Assembly (NCBI GenBank): GCA_004794785.1 | Contig: SJOL01007345.1 | Location: 255,306 to 319,305 of the forward strand | DNA length: 64,000 bases | Source of the DNA: Opisthorchis felineus | Lineage: Eukaryota; Platyhelminthes; Trematoda; Opisthorchiida; Opisthorchiidae | Direction of reading: 5' to 3' | Shown here: positions 34,601 through 45,905 of the stretch, one piece after another | Position numbering within the stretch: position 1 is the stretch's first letter | Layout: every line of letters starts with the position of its first letter | Translations under genes and position numbers: made by a program | The notes under the pieces: model-generated | Told to the model about the DNA's origin: nothing | Seen by the model: the letters and a program-made list of their open reading frames with translations, nothing else | Databases searched by the model: none

Positions 34601-37600
34601 TAAACCACCTATCTGTGAGTAAAGTTAGTATGAACCTGCGAATTAAATGTGCTTTCTTCAATGTGTTTTTTTACGTGCATACAATCCGGGGCTGAGATAA
34701 ACACGAATCCAGTCGGATTCGGTGACCGGTCATCACGGATTAGGGTGCAGCTGAGCTGTCGGTGAGCCTCAACAAATCTACTCACACTATTACTAGAGGA
34801 CTGGTAATCTAATAAAATTAGTTGATGACGAAGGTGGACTCAGATAAAAAGATATGACCAGGCGTTTCGATGGCCACGAATTGCATTACTCAAAGTCAGC
34901 TAACTGAAAAATGGTGATAATGGCAATAAGTCAAATAAACATGAATCCCTCATTCGCACCTCTTGATGCCAATGGTGTTTGGTGCTGACTGGTTTGAGAT
35001 CAGGAAATTACTGTCATCCGTGGATCAAACAGAACAGGATATAAAGTCATCTTTACACTGTGACCCTATTAATAGGCTGACCGATTACAGTGTTTCTATA
35101 TCGCTCTGAGAGTTCTGTGTCCAAACGTCATCCCAGTATTGATAGCACCACTTCTTAGTTACCAAACAACTCGAGCTTCCTGGATTGACTGGTTTCTTTT
35201 CCTGATGTGTGAATTTCAAAGCCTAGAGAACTATGCTCCCCTGGTCGGGAACGATAGCCCTGAGGATACCGCAATAACTTTGTAAATTTTTGTGCTCTTG
35301 CATGCCTTGCGCCATCAAGAACTGGCGTTTTATCGTCTGATCTGCCCTTCCGAAGAACGTATTTGGTCATAATGTAAAACTATTTATGAGGCTGAGGAAA
35401 AGCCTCCGACAGCCCATGACAAGTTCCGCTCTTATTGGGGCTAACCTGGTAGGCATAATCCTCGCATAACAACCAACCTCATGTTTTACTCGAACACCAG
35501 GTTGTACGCAAATGGCGAAGTATAATCACTGGAAAATTACATTGGTTTTAAAAATAAACTCGAAGGAATCTCTTGTTTATGATACCATTCAACCGATTTA
35601 CCAGGCAAAGATCGCCTCGTGTTTCAGCTGGCCCAGTCCCATGATTCCTTTCAACTTTGTGTCCCACTTAAGCACCAAATTGTACCCCCTCAGTTGCAAA
35701 TTAAGTTGGCTTAGTGTCATGTAAAGGAAAATACTATGATAGCTTGAACATTGTTTCAGGTGCAGCAACCTTTGTGTAACACATACGGCTGAAGGTTCAT
35801 TTGACCTCCTGTTCAATTTTTCAGCTTCGAAAAAGTTATCCCATTTGAGACATCAAGTGTAAGTCCGGTGCATATCCCAGCTCTCAAGTGCGGTTGCTGA
35901 AAATGTTTGTTTAAAATAAATGGTCCGTCGCATAATCTTCAAAGTGCCGTGTGGGACAAGAAGTCGCTGACTAGGATCAAATAGTGACCTATGAAGACTC
36001 AGAAAGGAATTTCTCCCGAGCGAATGGAACCAAGAATGTAATTTGTGGCATTTCATCCGTTGATATTGATATTGGAAATTACACGCTAACTTAAAAGTTG
36101 ATTTCTTCGACAAAATGAAAAGGAGACCTATGCACTACTTCGAATGAGCTTATGGGTACACCACACCTACGGAGGTCTCTTAACTTGAGTACTAGACTGT
36201 AGTGCGTACAGTGAATGCTACAAACCGAATATCATATCATTATATCATTTCCACTAGGCTTCGTGATCGTTTGACCACGTCGTGACTCCTGTACTGGCGC
36301 GCGTAGAGTTAACAGTTCAGTTCTATGGAAAATAGGGATTGCCGGTGGTAAAGGTTTTTTCGGATAATTGTCTACTGCACACCCTGTCTACTAAATTCTG
36401 TGATTCTTCTGTAATTCTTGCGAAAAATTCATTTGTTTTGGTCACAAATTATGAAATGTTTCAATAGTTGAGTGGTTCGGTCATCTAACTAACGTGATCC
36501 TGACGGCATCTCGAACGCATCCAGCAGATCATTTGGAACAACTCAATTTAGCCGAATCTAAATATGAAATCGATAAAGTAGGCAATGTGCCAACAAGCTG
36601 AGGCATCCTAGGTACTAGTGTGCACGTGAAAGTGACGAAATTCAGAATGGCTCTGATAAGGTTCACATGCACAGGGTGTCCGTATGTCCGAGCTCAGTTT
36701 GTATCTTTAATCGGGTTGCAGGGGTGATTCACCGGCACAGAAGGAAAGCAAACGGCAACCCAAATGGAACGATCGACCGATGCGTACGCTAGACCTGCTT
36801 CAGTATACGCGAAGGACCGCGAATTCAAAGTAAAACAGCAGTATCAGGCCTTCTTCTGAGAGCCCGACTGAAATACTACACAGAAAGTGCGTTCAAAACT
36901 TCGGTGAAACTTCTAACTTTTCCTGATATGCGTAATCGGTAAACCGTCTTAGTACGTTTTTCAGTGAATGATGTAGTCTCAAGTAGCTACATAAACACAG
37001 GTGTTCCCGAGTCAAACTTAAAGCTATATTGTCTTGAAAAAACACTACTCATAGGGTTGCCGAAAATAACTGAGTAGTTTTCCTTCAAGAAAGTATACTC
37101 CGACATCTCGAATATCGTACCAACTAAAACATTAGACAGCCTTTCTGCAGTACATCCGGTTGAAGAACAACATCACAAACAAGAGATGCAGCAAAGATTC
37201 ATCTGAGTTTGCCGTTAAAAACCAAATTGGCGTGCAAATGAGCGCATTTTGTGAATTAAGGAGATGTACTCCTGATGTTTCAATGAAGACGATGAATGCT
37301 ACTGCACTGAGCTTTATGGCCAATTTTCTCGTGCAGTTGGTTGGAGCAACCAGTTTAAAAAAATCCCAGGATGCTTGATTCAATGCTAGCTACACTTAGA
37401 GTGCATTTCTACGATAGGCATCACGGTGAACAACCCACTTACCGTTCACTTTCCTCTGCGGTCTTACTAGCTTCGTCCAACTTCGCCAAGGTTTCAGTCA
37501 GACGGCTTGAAGAGACTTCTAGATCTTCCTCGAGCAACCGAATTCGTCGAGTCATTGCAGCAACCTCAGCTTCAGCCTGAAAAAGATCAACAGGGCGTTA

Positions 37601-40600
37601 AATTCTTACCACGGATACACATCCTCAGACATATCTGTATAGAATTGCATGTACACCGTGTCGACTAAGTGAATATTTTGCAAACTGACTGAGGAGAACT
37701 TCCACACTTTGGCTACAATGAAAATAAAGGTCATCGGTAAAGTGTAAAATCGATTCCAGTTCAGTTTACAAAACTTTCCCTCTATGTTGTCACTTAGCTC
37801 CAGTTCAGTCAATCTTCTTATGCAAACCGCATTTCTTTTCAAAAATAGAAAAGCTGACTGAAAACAAACACAGTACTCCAAAACATGAGGATGGGGAGCA
37901 CTGCGAACACTTGTAACGGAAAATTTGGTCAAGCAGTTCACGAATGCCTAGAAATGAATAAGAAGTCGGATTTGGCCAAAGGAAAGCTCTTTAAAACAGG
38001 TACTGACAAGTTTTGCAAATCTTGACACTAGGCCGTCAGGTGCGGGTTTCGAAGAACCAGTTGAACCTAGCAAATGAAGAAAAATTCATGAGCGACACCC
38101 ACTGCAGCGCCATAATCCGAAAAACGTGACAGCGGATGAGCGGATGGCATTTCTGAATTCGGCGGGTGGGTGGGCTGGCATTTATGACTGATCTACTGAC
38201 GCCACCTTTAGACACATCCGCGGAGACCTTAAACGTATTTGAAGCGTGTTCACAGCTCGGGTACCGTTTGAGTATCGTGGGTTGTGATAGAAAAAGTAGA
38301 CACTTGACTTTTGATACACCAAGCGAGCCTGGATACACGACTCGGAAACAATAAAAAAAAGCCAACAAGAAGGAGCTGCTTAGAGGTACGGCTTGTAAAT
38401 TTGATATTATAGTTGGAGAAGTAAGCTCGCCTAATGGTAAACGCTACAGGCAGATTACCAGACGCTCACTGTGTTTAATTTCCAACAACCTCATATTTCT
38501 CCAAGCCATACCAGTGTCCCTCTGTTACGTTTCTGAGAGGGAAGGACTTAGATCTATCAGATCAGCCGTGGTCGTAATTCGGAGAGAAGGAAAGCTTACA
38601 TGGTTCAGTTGACGTGCTCGCTAGGAAAAATTCGAATATTCGTCCAAGTCAATCCTTCGCAACAAACGGCGTTCCTGTCCGGTAGGCGGGAATCCCGTTG
38701 CTGTTGTTTGCGTAAAAGCAGTTAACCCTCCCAAGAGAGGCATCTTCAAAAGAGCCCACTCTCCTAAAGAATCCACAACAAATATTCCTCATCAGCAACA
38801 GCCCAGTGTACAATCCTCTTCCAAGGAGGGATGCTGAGCATTCGAAGGCAAATACCAACTCTTCCCTTGGGTGAGTGGTGATTATTGGAAACTTACTCAA
38901 ACGTATGTCAACTAAAACAGTAACGAGACACCCCCTTCCCTCATGAAGCTGCCATTTGCGGCAAGAACCAGCGCCATCTAGTCACCCAACACGTTACAGG
39001 TAAGGAGGATCTTACTGAAGTCCCACGACGCTAACAGCAGCGGAGCATCACTAATCAATCCTTGGCTTGCAAAAACGCCAGCATTCATTACGTTTCGATG
39101 CGAGGATACCCACGTCGGGCTGATAAAACCACGCTACTGTAGTAAGACGGGCTGCACTTTCTGGATCGCAATAGCGCTAGAAGCACGGAGTGCATCAGTT
39201 GTAGCGAAAAGGAATCACGGAGTTTTCTTTTATATGAACTTAGTGGTAAGGTTTTAAACAAAATAGCCAGGCTCGCTTAATTGTGGTATGTTCATACATA
39301 CTCACAACGTGCTAGATAAAAGGCAACCCCACACAGCGTTAAGTGTATTCTGATGCCTTGGAATGGGCTTGAGCGTAAGTTATCTTTTAAGGAACACCAA
39401 CTGAGTTGAAAAGTCAAAGACAAAGGTGTAGGAACTGAGTTATGCCAGCATCCAACGGAAAATATGCCTGTTGACTCTAACTATCCGTTCTCAAGTTGAC
39501 TTCGCAACTTCATTAGCGGTTCCGGGCCATCCAAAAAACCCATCTACCACTCTTCAAACTCTTGGGACGTATGCATGCTGGTTATTGATCGAAAGCACAG
39601 TCGTTTGTAAACTCAGTTATTGACGCTTGGAGAAGAAGTGCTAGTATATGGAACTCATTGGAGCAAAAGATGTGGTATCACATCAGATCAAACAATTATT
39701 CCAATGTTTGAGGACGTCTACTGAGTGCCTTCTTAGCCTGGATTGCAGATCTTCAGAATTACTCCATATGGTTTTTAAATGAAATGTTTCACTGCATCGA
39801 TACGTGATCATGACTGCTGATTATGTGTAGCAGTGTGGTGATGACAATACGTTGAATGCCACTTAACACGGTCTCAGGGACTGTTGCGTGCAGCCCGCGT
39901 TGCCGAGTATGTAGTTTAATTAGATTTATGTTGAGCCATTCTATTTCTTGTCACGGTTATGGACGGCATCATAGATATGGGACTGTTAAGTAGGTTACTG
40001 TATCTTCAGAGTTTCGGTGCTTCTTTTATGAAGCTAGACGACCGTCTGGCAGCAAAAACTCATCAGGTTTGATTTCGAAAAAATGCTGTCGAGGTTCCTG
40101 ATGAGTCTATCCCGCAGTCAAGGATTGTGAAGGCGGATACACCGCACTATAGAAGCGTCAGCGCGTTCGTTTATTCAGACGTCTCACATGACTTGAGTAA
40201 ATGTAAATGGCTCACATCGCCTGTCATACTTCTGAGGTTTTAGTCCTGGCCTAGGATACGAACTGCCGCAGTGGAACTCGAGTCCATTGCTTTGCTTCTT
40301 TGGTTTGAACTAACCAAGATCAGGGTCGAGACAAAATGGGGGCTGTTCACAAGAGAAATGTGGCGACTGAAGTCGTCACACCGAGAGGCTGTGCGGGCGA
40401 TCAATCTTGAGTAACTCCAGTCTGCATGAGGTGCTTGCGTCAAGGTGCAACACCAGTAGTGTGAATCCCTCTTGAGAAACTGTGGTAATCAGCGGTTGCT
40501 TTCCTACATATTTTGACTACTCACGAGTAGCGTGATTTTATACCGTTTATTAACTGACTTGCGGATGGAGTCAGTCGTCAGCACAGTCACCACTTCCCTC

Positions 40601-43600
40601 TTACGTCCGTTCATGCTGCCCAGTAGCTTCAAATGTCCTGTAAGGTTTCAATCCGCCCGGACCCCACGGGTAGTGCTCGTACCAAACGACACAGGTTCAG
40701 TCTTCTCATCGGATCCGAACACTTGCTAGGATTATTCAGCGTCCCCCAAATGAGTCCTTCTTAAAGTTGAACGCCACACACGCAAAAGGCATCTTCATCA
40801 TTTTAGAGTCCCGAAAGCCAGAACATCAGTTTTTCAGAAAATTAAAAAAACGAAAAGTTTAAGAGGCAGGCTGAGCAAGTACGTTTGGTGAGCTAACAGA
40901 CTCCAGCATACAGTACAAGACCATAGTGTTGTCAGTAGTTTCATTCACGACTTCAACAAAACATTCAATATTCGTCAGAGTCGACTCACAAACCTACTGA
41001 GAAATCTTCTACCTCCCAAATTAAATCATGAATACGTGTTGCTTGGAGGCAACGCTCAAATTTCCGTTGACGCTCGATGTGACTATCTTTTGAAGAGCTA
41101 GTATGGTACAAGCTTCGCGTAATTTTTGTGCCTTTCTTTTTTTATTCCCACCGAGTTCCACAAACTGGTAATATACAATAATTGCGTAGCCTGCTTACTG
41201 ATTGAAAATGGATGCTTGTGGAGGAGGCACATTTATCGGATTATGCGAAGTAGTCGTATTGGAGAGGGAACCGGAAGAGACAAGACTGGTCAGATTAGAG
41301 AGGACGGGTTCTAATGTATCGGCATTGTATATTGAAGTTCCTTCTAGTTCTATAAGGTTTACTGAAATTTAGTACATGCAGAAGCGTCACGAAATCTAAA
41401 AGCGACCGATTGCAATGACCTTTCAATGTTGAAAACTCAAGGCAGGAGCCATAAACAAGGTGTGGCTTTTCTTGAAGTGATAGGCGGAAAGAGACTGGCA
41501 TGTTCACGTGCCAAAGTCGTTCGGACAGGAGCTTTTTATGAACCGGTTTATTTTCACTTGTTTACGAGAACTCTGTTATACATATATAGAATCGTTTCGT
41601 CATGTTGTCAAGCGAATGGCTCTTCTGTTTAAAATGTGAAACCAACACGCCCGAATGTTACACCGTTTAGCAAAGCCATCACAACGCACTGGTGTCGGCA
41701 CGGGTAAAAGGGTAAGTAGGTGATTGAGGAAGTGAAAAGAGTTGAGACAACCCATGGTCAAAATTCGGCTTTTGGTTAGGACCACAAGAACAATAGTTTC
41801 GACGAGATCACATCCACGGTCAAGATAATATGCATTAGATCACATGGTTAGTGCGACTGGTGAGGCATATCAAAAGGGTTGGCGTTATAAGAAGAGGAAT
41901 AGAGGAGTAATCTGATGGCAAACAGCAAGAATGCTGTTAGAGCGGGTGGTCGTGATCCGTGGTATCTATAGTGTACATGTTTCCACGGATGGATAAGAAA
42001 GTGGATGTCAATCCAGCAGGCGAACTTAATCTTGCACGTATGAATAAACAGACCCCTGAATGCTCTGGGTATGTTCTAGAAGAAATTTTTTTTAAAAATC
42101 GGTGGCTCCACTGGCATTTTCGGTCTAAAGACCTTTTGACTTTGTGCATCTGTTTTCAACACTCAATTAATGCTTTTTCGAATGCAAGAGCAGCGTAAAT
42201 CATCATATATACAGACGCCAAGTCAAGTGTTTCAGCCAATTTTTTATTGAGAATCAGCAGGTGCATCTACGGACTTCAAAATTTGTCACTTCAATTCTAT
42301 CCCCATTATTCTTATATTAAATACGCTACAGGAACAACACGGGTGTTATTACAAATAACGATCAGGTAAAAACCACAAAACCATGACAGCACCAGAGGTA
42401 CACTTTATTTGATGTTGTAGAACAAATTTTCGATGTATCACGCACACTGCTTCGCGCATCAATAAACTCACTGTACTTTTGAGCGTCACCGCTCCACAGC
42501 CAGTTTGAACGGTGGGGTCTCCCTAATGTGAATTCCGTAAAAATGACTCCGGTCGTGTGCTGTGCGTCGTCATGCTGTGCGAGCTTAGAACTCACGTTTC
42601 ATAATGTAACAAATTTCGCCTGATTATCTACTAACTTTTTAGTAATGTCATACCAAGGAAAAGTGTCTGGATGCTCAGTCCATGCACTGCTGCACATCCC
42701 GCACATCCCTGCAAGCCCTTGACCATTCTACAATAACGTTAGGAAGCAAGTGTTTACTGTGCGGCCTCAGACGAACTCTGGTATATGTGGTAGGAAAGCT
42801 TCGTATTAAGGAGAATGGTAATTATCTTTCTTTGGAACGGGATCATTTTCATAGTCCAGAAAATCAACCTCGGGACCTACAAGACTCCGCGTTCTCCACC
42901 ACTCTATCTCTGTCCCATATCAAACATGTTCTTCTTCAGGTGTCTATCCGGCTGCACGTACTCACTGATGATTCCAATGTCTATCACTCAAAAGCCTATT
43001 TACCCAGATGCTCTGCTGATCCTCGGATAATGAGTGACTGTGAAAAGGCTGAACTCTAAATTCTTATATGAGGTTAAGCCAACACTGTGGTGTTCAAACC
43101 TTCCAAATTTCTTCACTTTACCTGTATCCCTTGAAACGCCCAGTTTCTGTTAGTCGGGTTGTGCTCCCGGATCTTCTACCTACAGTATCCTAGGCTTAAT
43201 CCTCTTCGACTTCCCTTGGTTCATTTACGTTAAGCTGTTTGCTGCTAATGAATTTAATAAGTTGCCGTGCTCCTAAGTATATCATTGCACAGCCGCGAGT
43301 CGTCTATAAACTTCAGATTCGCTCCGGCTTTTAATACTTTAGTCAGATCTGAAACGGTGCGCCCTCCGTTTGTCTTTCAATCTTAGACCATAATCAAAGA
43401 ATGGACATTCTTCTCGTCTAAAATCAATTTTATACTGACAACCTTTCTGATCGAGATGATGCCTCCTTTTACCTCCGAGCTAACATCAAGCGTTGTCTTC
43501 CAGAAGCATCAAATCGTTCCATAAGCATAGGTTAATCTACTAACCCAAGTTCTTCGCTGAGCCGACCTTTTTACCTCTTTGTTTCTCTCCTATTATCCCT

Positions 43601-44289
43601 GAATGAGTGGGTAGGATTTGGAACTCCCGCCTCCCATAACTCCCAACACTTAGAGGCTCCAGGTAAGAAGTTCTTCTGGAATCCACCTGGATCGTCGTTT
43701 GTTTACCCGTTAGTGTGTGCTTTTATTTACAAAGGGTCTCTAACTATGAGGCTCGTCGGCCAAAGTAATATAAATTTGGAAAGTAGAGTCTGAGCATGAA
43801 CACCGTTGGTGAGCTGAGAACGAATGTTAAGATCCGAAGTTTCTGGTTATCTTAAAATACTCCGGGTGTTCACTATCCTTAAGTATCCTTAAGTAGCATG
43901 CGTTAGGATTGGAGGCTGTTCCAAAGGTCTTTAGTTAATACTCAACCAGGACATGGCGTAAAAACATTTTAAACTTATTGATCTGTCTCCTCAAACATAC
44001 TTACATTTGTCGCCCGTTTGTCCGTCTCCTCCATCTTATTCAACGAGTCCTGAAGCGCCTCCTGAATCTCATCCAATTCGGTTTGCGCTTGTTTCATTCG
44101 GTTGTTCAGCTCACCAATCTCAGTTTCTTTTTTCTCCTGTTCTTCTTCTTTCTGCTTCAGCTGTGCCTCGTATTGAACAGCCCTAAACGTTCGAAAATTT
44201 CGTCAGCCTAGCAGAGCTAATATGAACCTTTCCATTGCATTCTCCTTCTCCAGCTTCATTGCAATCATTTTTTTCTTGATGCCGTCCAT
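25582..44289 (-). CDS. Tropomyosin, complete 284-residue gene in nine exons
   Basis: Encodes an actin-binding coiled-coil protein, expected in thin filaments of body-wall muscle and/or the cytoskeleton. Coding exons (minus): 44228-44289, 44005-44182, 37443-37576, 32395-32512, 30747-30817, 28223-28298, 27569-27631, 26476-26545, 25582-25664. Lengths 62, 178, 134, 118, 71, 76, 63, 70 and 83 nt sum to 855 nt, i.e. 284 residues plus stop, the family's standard length. All introns are GT-AG. It begins [20 protein letters not shown]. Typical segments follow: [53 protein letters not shown] and FAELTGY at the end. The heptad pattern is continuous and no frame break is seen. The introns carry dispersed-repeat pieces. 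It faces the divergent plus-strand paralogue tail to tail. Very likely functional. Confidence 0.95.
26476..26545 (-). CDS. Tropomyosin exon 8 (70 nt)
   Basis: Acceptor CATTTCGCAG, donor GTAGGT. It reads [19 protein letters not shown] then DHLE, plus one base of the next Asp. Confidence 0.95.
27569..27631 (-). CDS. Tropomyosin exon 7 (63 nt)
   Basis: Acceptor CTGTTCCAG, donor GTAAGT. 21 codons: [20 protein letters not shown] then A. Confidence 0.95.
28223..28298 (-). CDS. Tropomyosin exon 6 (76 nt)
   Basis: Acceptor TCATTCCAG, donor GTAAAG. It reads [20 protein letters not shown] then ISEQE, among the most conserved tropomyosin segments. Confidence 0.96.
28299..30746 (-). other. Intron between tropomyosin exons 5 and 6
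   Basis: A 2.45-kb intron. I see no exon, clear repeat or RNA gene in it. Confidence 0.6.
30747..30817 (-). CDS. Tropomyosin exon 5 (71 nt)
   Basis: Acceptor GATTTCAG, weak donor GTACAT. It reads [20 protein letters not shown] then AAE. The last two bases make Ser with exon 6. Confidence 0.95.
30818..32394 (-). other. Intron between tropomyosin exons 4 and 5
   Basis: A 1.6-kb intron. A 61-residue minus-strand frame at 31252-31437 is unassigned. Confidence 0.6.
32395..32512 (-). CDS. Tropomyosin exon 4 (118 nt)
   Basis: Acceptor TTTATTCAG, donor GTGAG. It reads [16 protein letters not shown], then [20 protein letters not shown] and DE. The motif usually written K/R-x-LENR is ELEIR here. Confidence 0.95.
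35520..35610 (-). repeat. R1 dispersed repeat fragment
   Basis: It carries GAATCTCTTGTTTATGATAC and a CATTCAAC stretch, the reverse complement of the 5' part of the 49.7-kb copy (GTTGAAGAACATCATAAACG...). Confidence 0.5.
37155..37275 (+). repeat. R1 dispersed repeat fragment
   Basis: The blocks TTGAAGAACAACATCACAAA, AAAAACCAAATTGG and TGCAAATGAGCGCATTTTG match, in order, the 5' half of the 49.7-kb copy. The 3' half is absent. Confidence 0.6.
37443..37576 (-). CDS. Tropomyosin exon 3 (134 nt)
   Basis: Acceptor GATCTTTTTCAG, donor GTAAGT. It starts [20 protein letters not shown] and ends with [10 protein letters not shown] plus two bases of the Arg codon completed by exon 4. Length and phase are canonical. 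Confidence 0.95.
37577..44004 (-). other. Intron between tropomyosin exons 2 and 3
   Basis: The largest intron at 6.4 kb. No alternative tropomyosin exon was recognised. Unassigned open frames include 42682-43059 (plus). Confidence 0.6.
44005..44182 (-). CDS. Tropomyosin exon 2 (178 nt)
   Basis: Acceptor CGTTTAG, donor GTAAGT. The first G completes Arg21, then residues 22-80 follow, including [19 protein letters not shown] and [10 protein letters not shown]. In vertebrate genes the first intron is near codon 38. Here it is after codon 20, so this exon is longer than the 126-nt vertebrate exon 2. Confidence 0.92.
44183..44227 (-). other. 45-bp first intron of tropomyosin
   Basis: The intron starts GTTCATATTAG and ends CGAACGTTTAG on the minus strand. 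Its removal joins GAA-AG to G-GCT, giving E-R-A in frame and an exact canonical residue count. Tiny 5' introns followed by large 3' introns are known in schistosome genes. Confidence 0.85.
44228..44289 (-). CDS. Tropomyosin exon 1 (start codon)
   Basis: ATG at 44287-44289 opens [20 protein letters not shown], the canonical tropomyosin N-terminus needed for head-to-tail overlap. It ends with two bases (AG) before a weak donor GTTCAT. Only 20 residues are encoded before the first intron. Confidence 0.92.
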
Positions 44290-44700
44290 GTTTGAAAAGT
44301 CTTTCAGAAAATCTCACAGGCTCGAACGTAAACCGAATCCGAACAAGCGTGAAAAGCGAAATGCGAACCAGTGCGCTGGGCACAAACAGGATGCTTCCTC
44401 TTATTGATTTCCCTGTTCGACATGTGCACTGCTGGCTTCGGTCGTCCGGTAACGAGCCAATCACAGACCGCCAAACACGATCGATGCCTAGCGGAAGCGG
44501 GTGCGGCCTGGGTGTTAGGGCTTGCGTGCCCTGAAAGGTAAAGATTATGAATGCGATTGGCCAGCACGCAAGAATAATAGGCGTCTTGCTTGCAGGAGAA
44601 TGTGGGTGGATTATTTATTTTAAAAAAACACAACGTGCAATGGATTGGGTGCGCACCGCGTTGGGAAATCCACATCTTTTTGAACCGGTCAGCATAACAG
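44290..44700 (-). promoter_or_regulatory. 5' flank / presumed promoter region of tropomyosin
   Basis: Upstream of the ATG on the minus strand there is a CCAAT box (plus-strand ATTGG at 44556-44560) and an A/T-rich AAATAAATAAT stretch near 44610-44630 that could act as a TATA-like element. The transcription start and any trans-splicing site are unknown. A 123-residue open frame here (44304-44675 minus) looks fortuitous. Confidence 0.3.
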
Positions 44701-45464
44701 GCACAATTGTTGGTAAGACAATTGCTAGCACCCCCGCTCGTACATAAATCAGAGATTAGACCTCATAAATGAGACAACTGAACAGAGCCTACGATCGCTC
44801 AAATAACTAGCAGTCAAAAGACTTGTTTCGTTTGGCAGCGTTAAGCCATCAGTGTTGCACCTATAATGGGCCGCATAGCAATTGTGGAAGGTTACTGTGT
44901 GGCATGCAGAGCTCACGGATGTGAAGAAGATGAACCGAAGCCAGGAGAGTCTAACGTATTTTCTCGTTTGGAAAACGTACGGTCATGTAGGGTTCATCAC
45001 CTACTGGGATAAGTTCCATAACGTAAAGAAGGGGATTTAGGTACATTCACGGAACCTGCATACCACGAACTGTTTTTGTACCTGAAGCAGAAAAGTCCAG
45101 GTGATAGCGGAATACCTCGTTGGCCGGATTAATTTTCTTAGGGGAAACGAGTAAAACTTGCCGGCACCTGCACGCTAACAGAAAAATGAATGTCTGTGTC
45201 AGAGCTCTCAACGGCTTTGAAGGAATGCATTACTTACAAAGCTGGTGTAAATCCGATTCTAGCTCGCGTAAGTGACCCGTCAAATTGAGGCCACCTACTC
45301 TGGTGTCTGGAATATCGGCAGACGGAGCCTTTACTCAGCACATTCTGTTTGGATTTCCATACAAAAAATATCCATTAACACCGCCTCAATTTCAAAGGAG
45401 TGTTCGTTTTTGTGACTCATGACCTGGATCAACTTTTATTATCCTTGGTTTTTCAAATAGACTT

Positions 45465-45905
45465 GCCTTCTTGACGGAACATACTACTCATAAGGTGACT
45501 GCAAGCTGTTCGACAGGCCACGTTTTCGCTGTTCTTGAGGCTCATCAGGTGGGCACAATCCAAGAGTTTTCGTCAGACGTACCCCCTACTTGAACGATAA
45601 ATTGTACTTATTTGGCAAAGTACGGTCACCTGCAAACTACCTTGGTGTCCACATTCATACTAACTTTTGAGCAGTTCTGTTCACACCAAATGTAGAAAGC
45701 GCTGAGTTTCGTTCTTAACAGGGTTCATCAGCAGTGCACCAGGCAGAAGGAATGCTGAAACAAGTGATGTGTTTGTGAATTTCACAAATCTCGCAGCCAT
45801 CTACGACTAACTTAGTATTAGCAGAGAATTCAACTGAAGCCCAGTTGAATCTCTCGTTTGTGGTATTCAGCTGCCATTCATTTGAGTCGCTTGTTAACAA
45901 CCAAT
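45465..45905 (-). repeat. R1 dispersed repeat, two blocks
   Basis: Block 45465-45620 has CTACTCATAAGGTGACTGCA, GTTCGACAGGCCACG and GCTCATCAGGTGGGCAC, the reverse complement of the 3' half of the 49.7-kb copy. Block 45690-45905 includes GTTGAATCTCTCGTTTGTGG, the reverse complement of its 5' end. Both are diverged. Confidence 0.55.

Larger units (their letters stand above)
32513..37442 (-). other. Intron between tropomyosin exons 3 and 4
   Basis: A 4.9-kb intron. It contains dispersed-repeat (R1) fragments at about 35520-35610 (minus) and 37155-37275 (plus). Unassigned frames occur at 33202-33568 and 35155-35370. Confidence 0.6.

Noticed and set aside
25665..44004. Mutually exclusive or alternative tropomyosin exons in the long introns
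   Set aside because: I searched the introns for second copies of exons 2, 6 and 9 by motif and found none. Weakly diverged alternatives cannot be excluded by eye.
44304..44675. 123-residue minus-strand open frame directly upstream of tropomyosin exon 1
   Set aside because: It is out of the context of any known domain, overlaps frames on the other strand and lies in the expected promoter/5' UTR.
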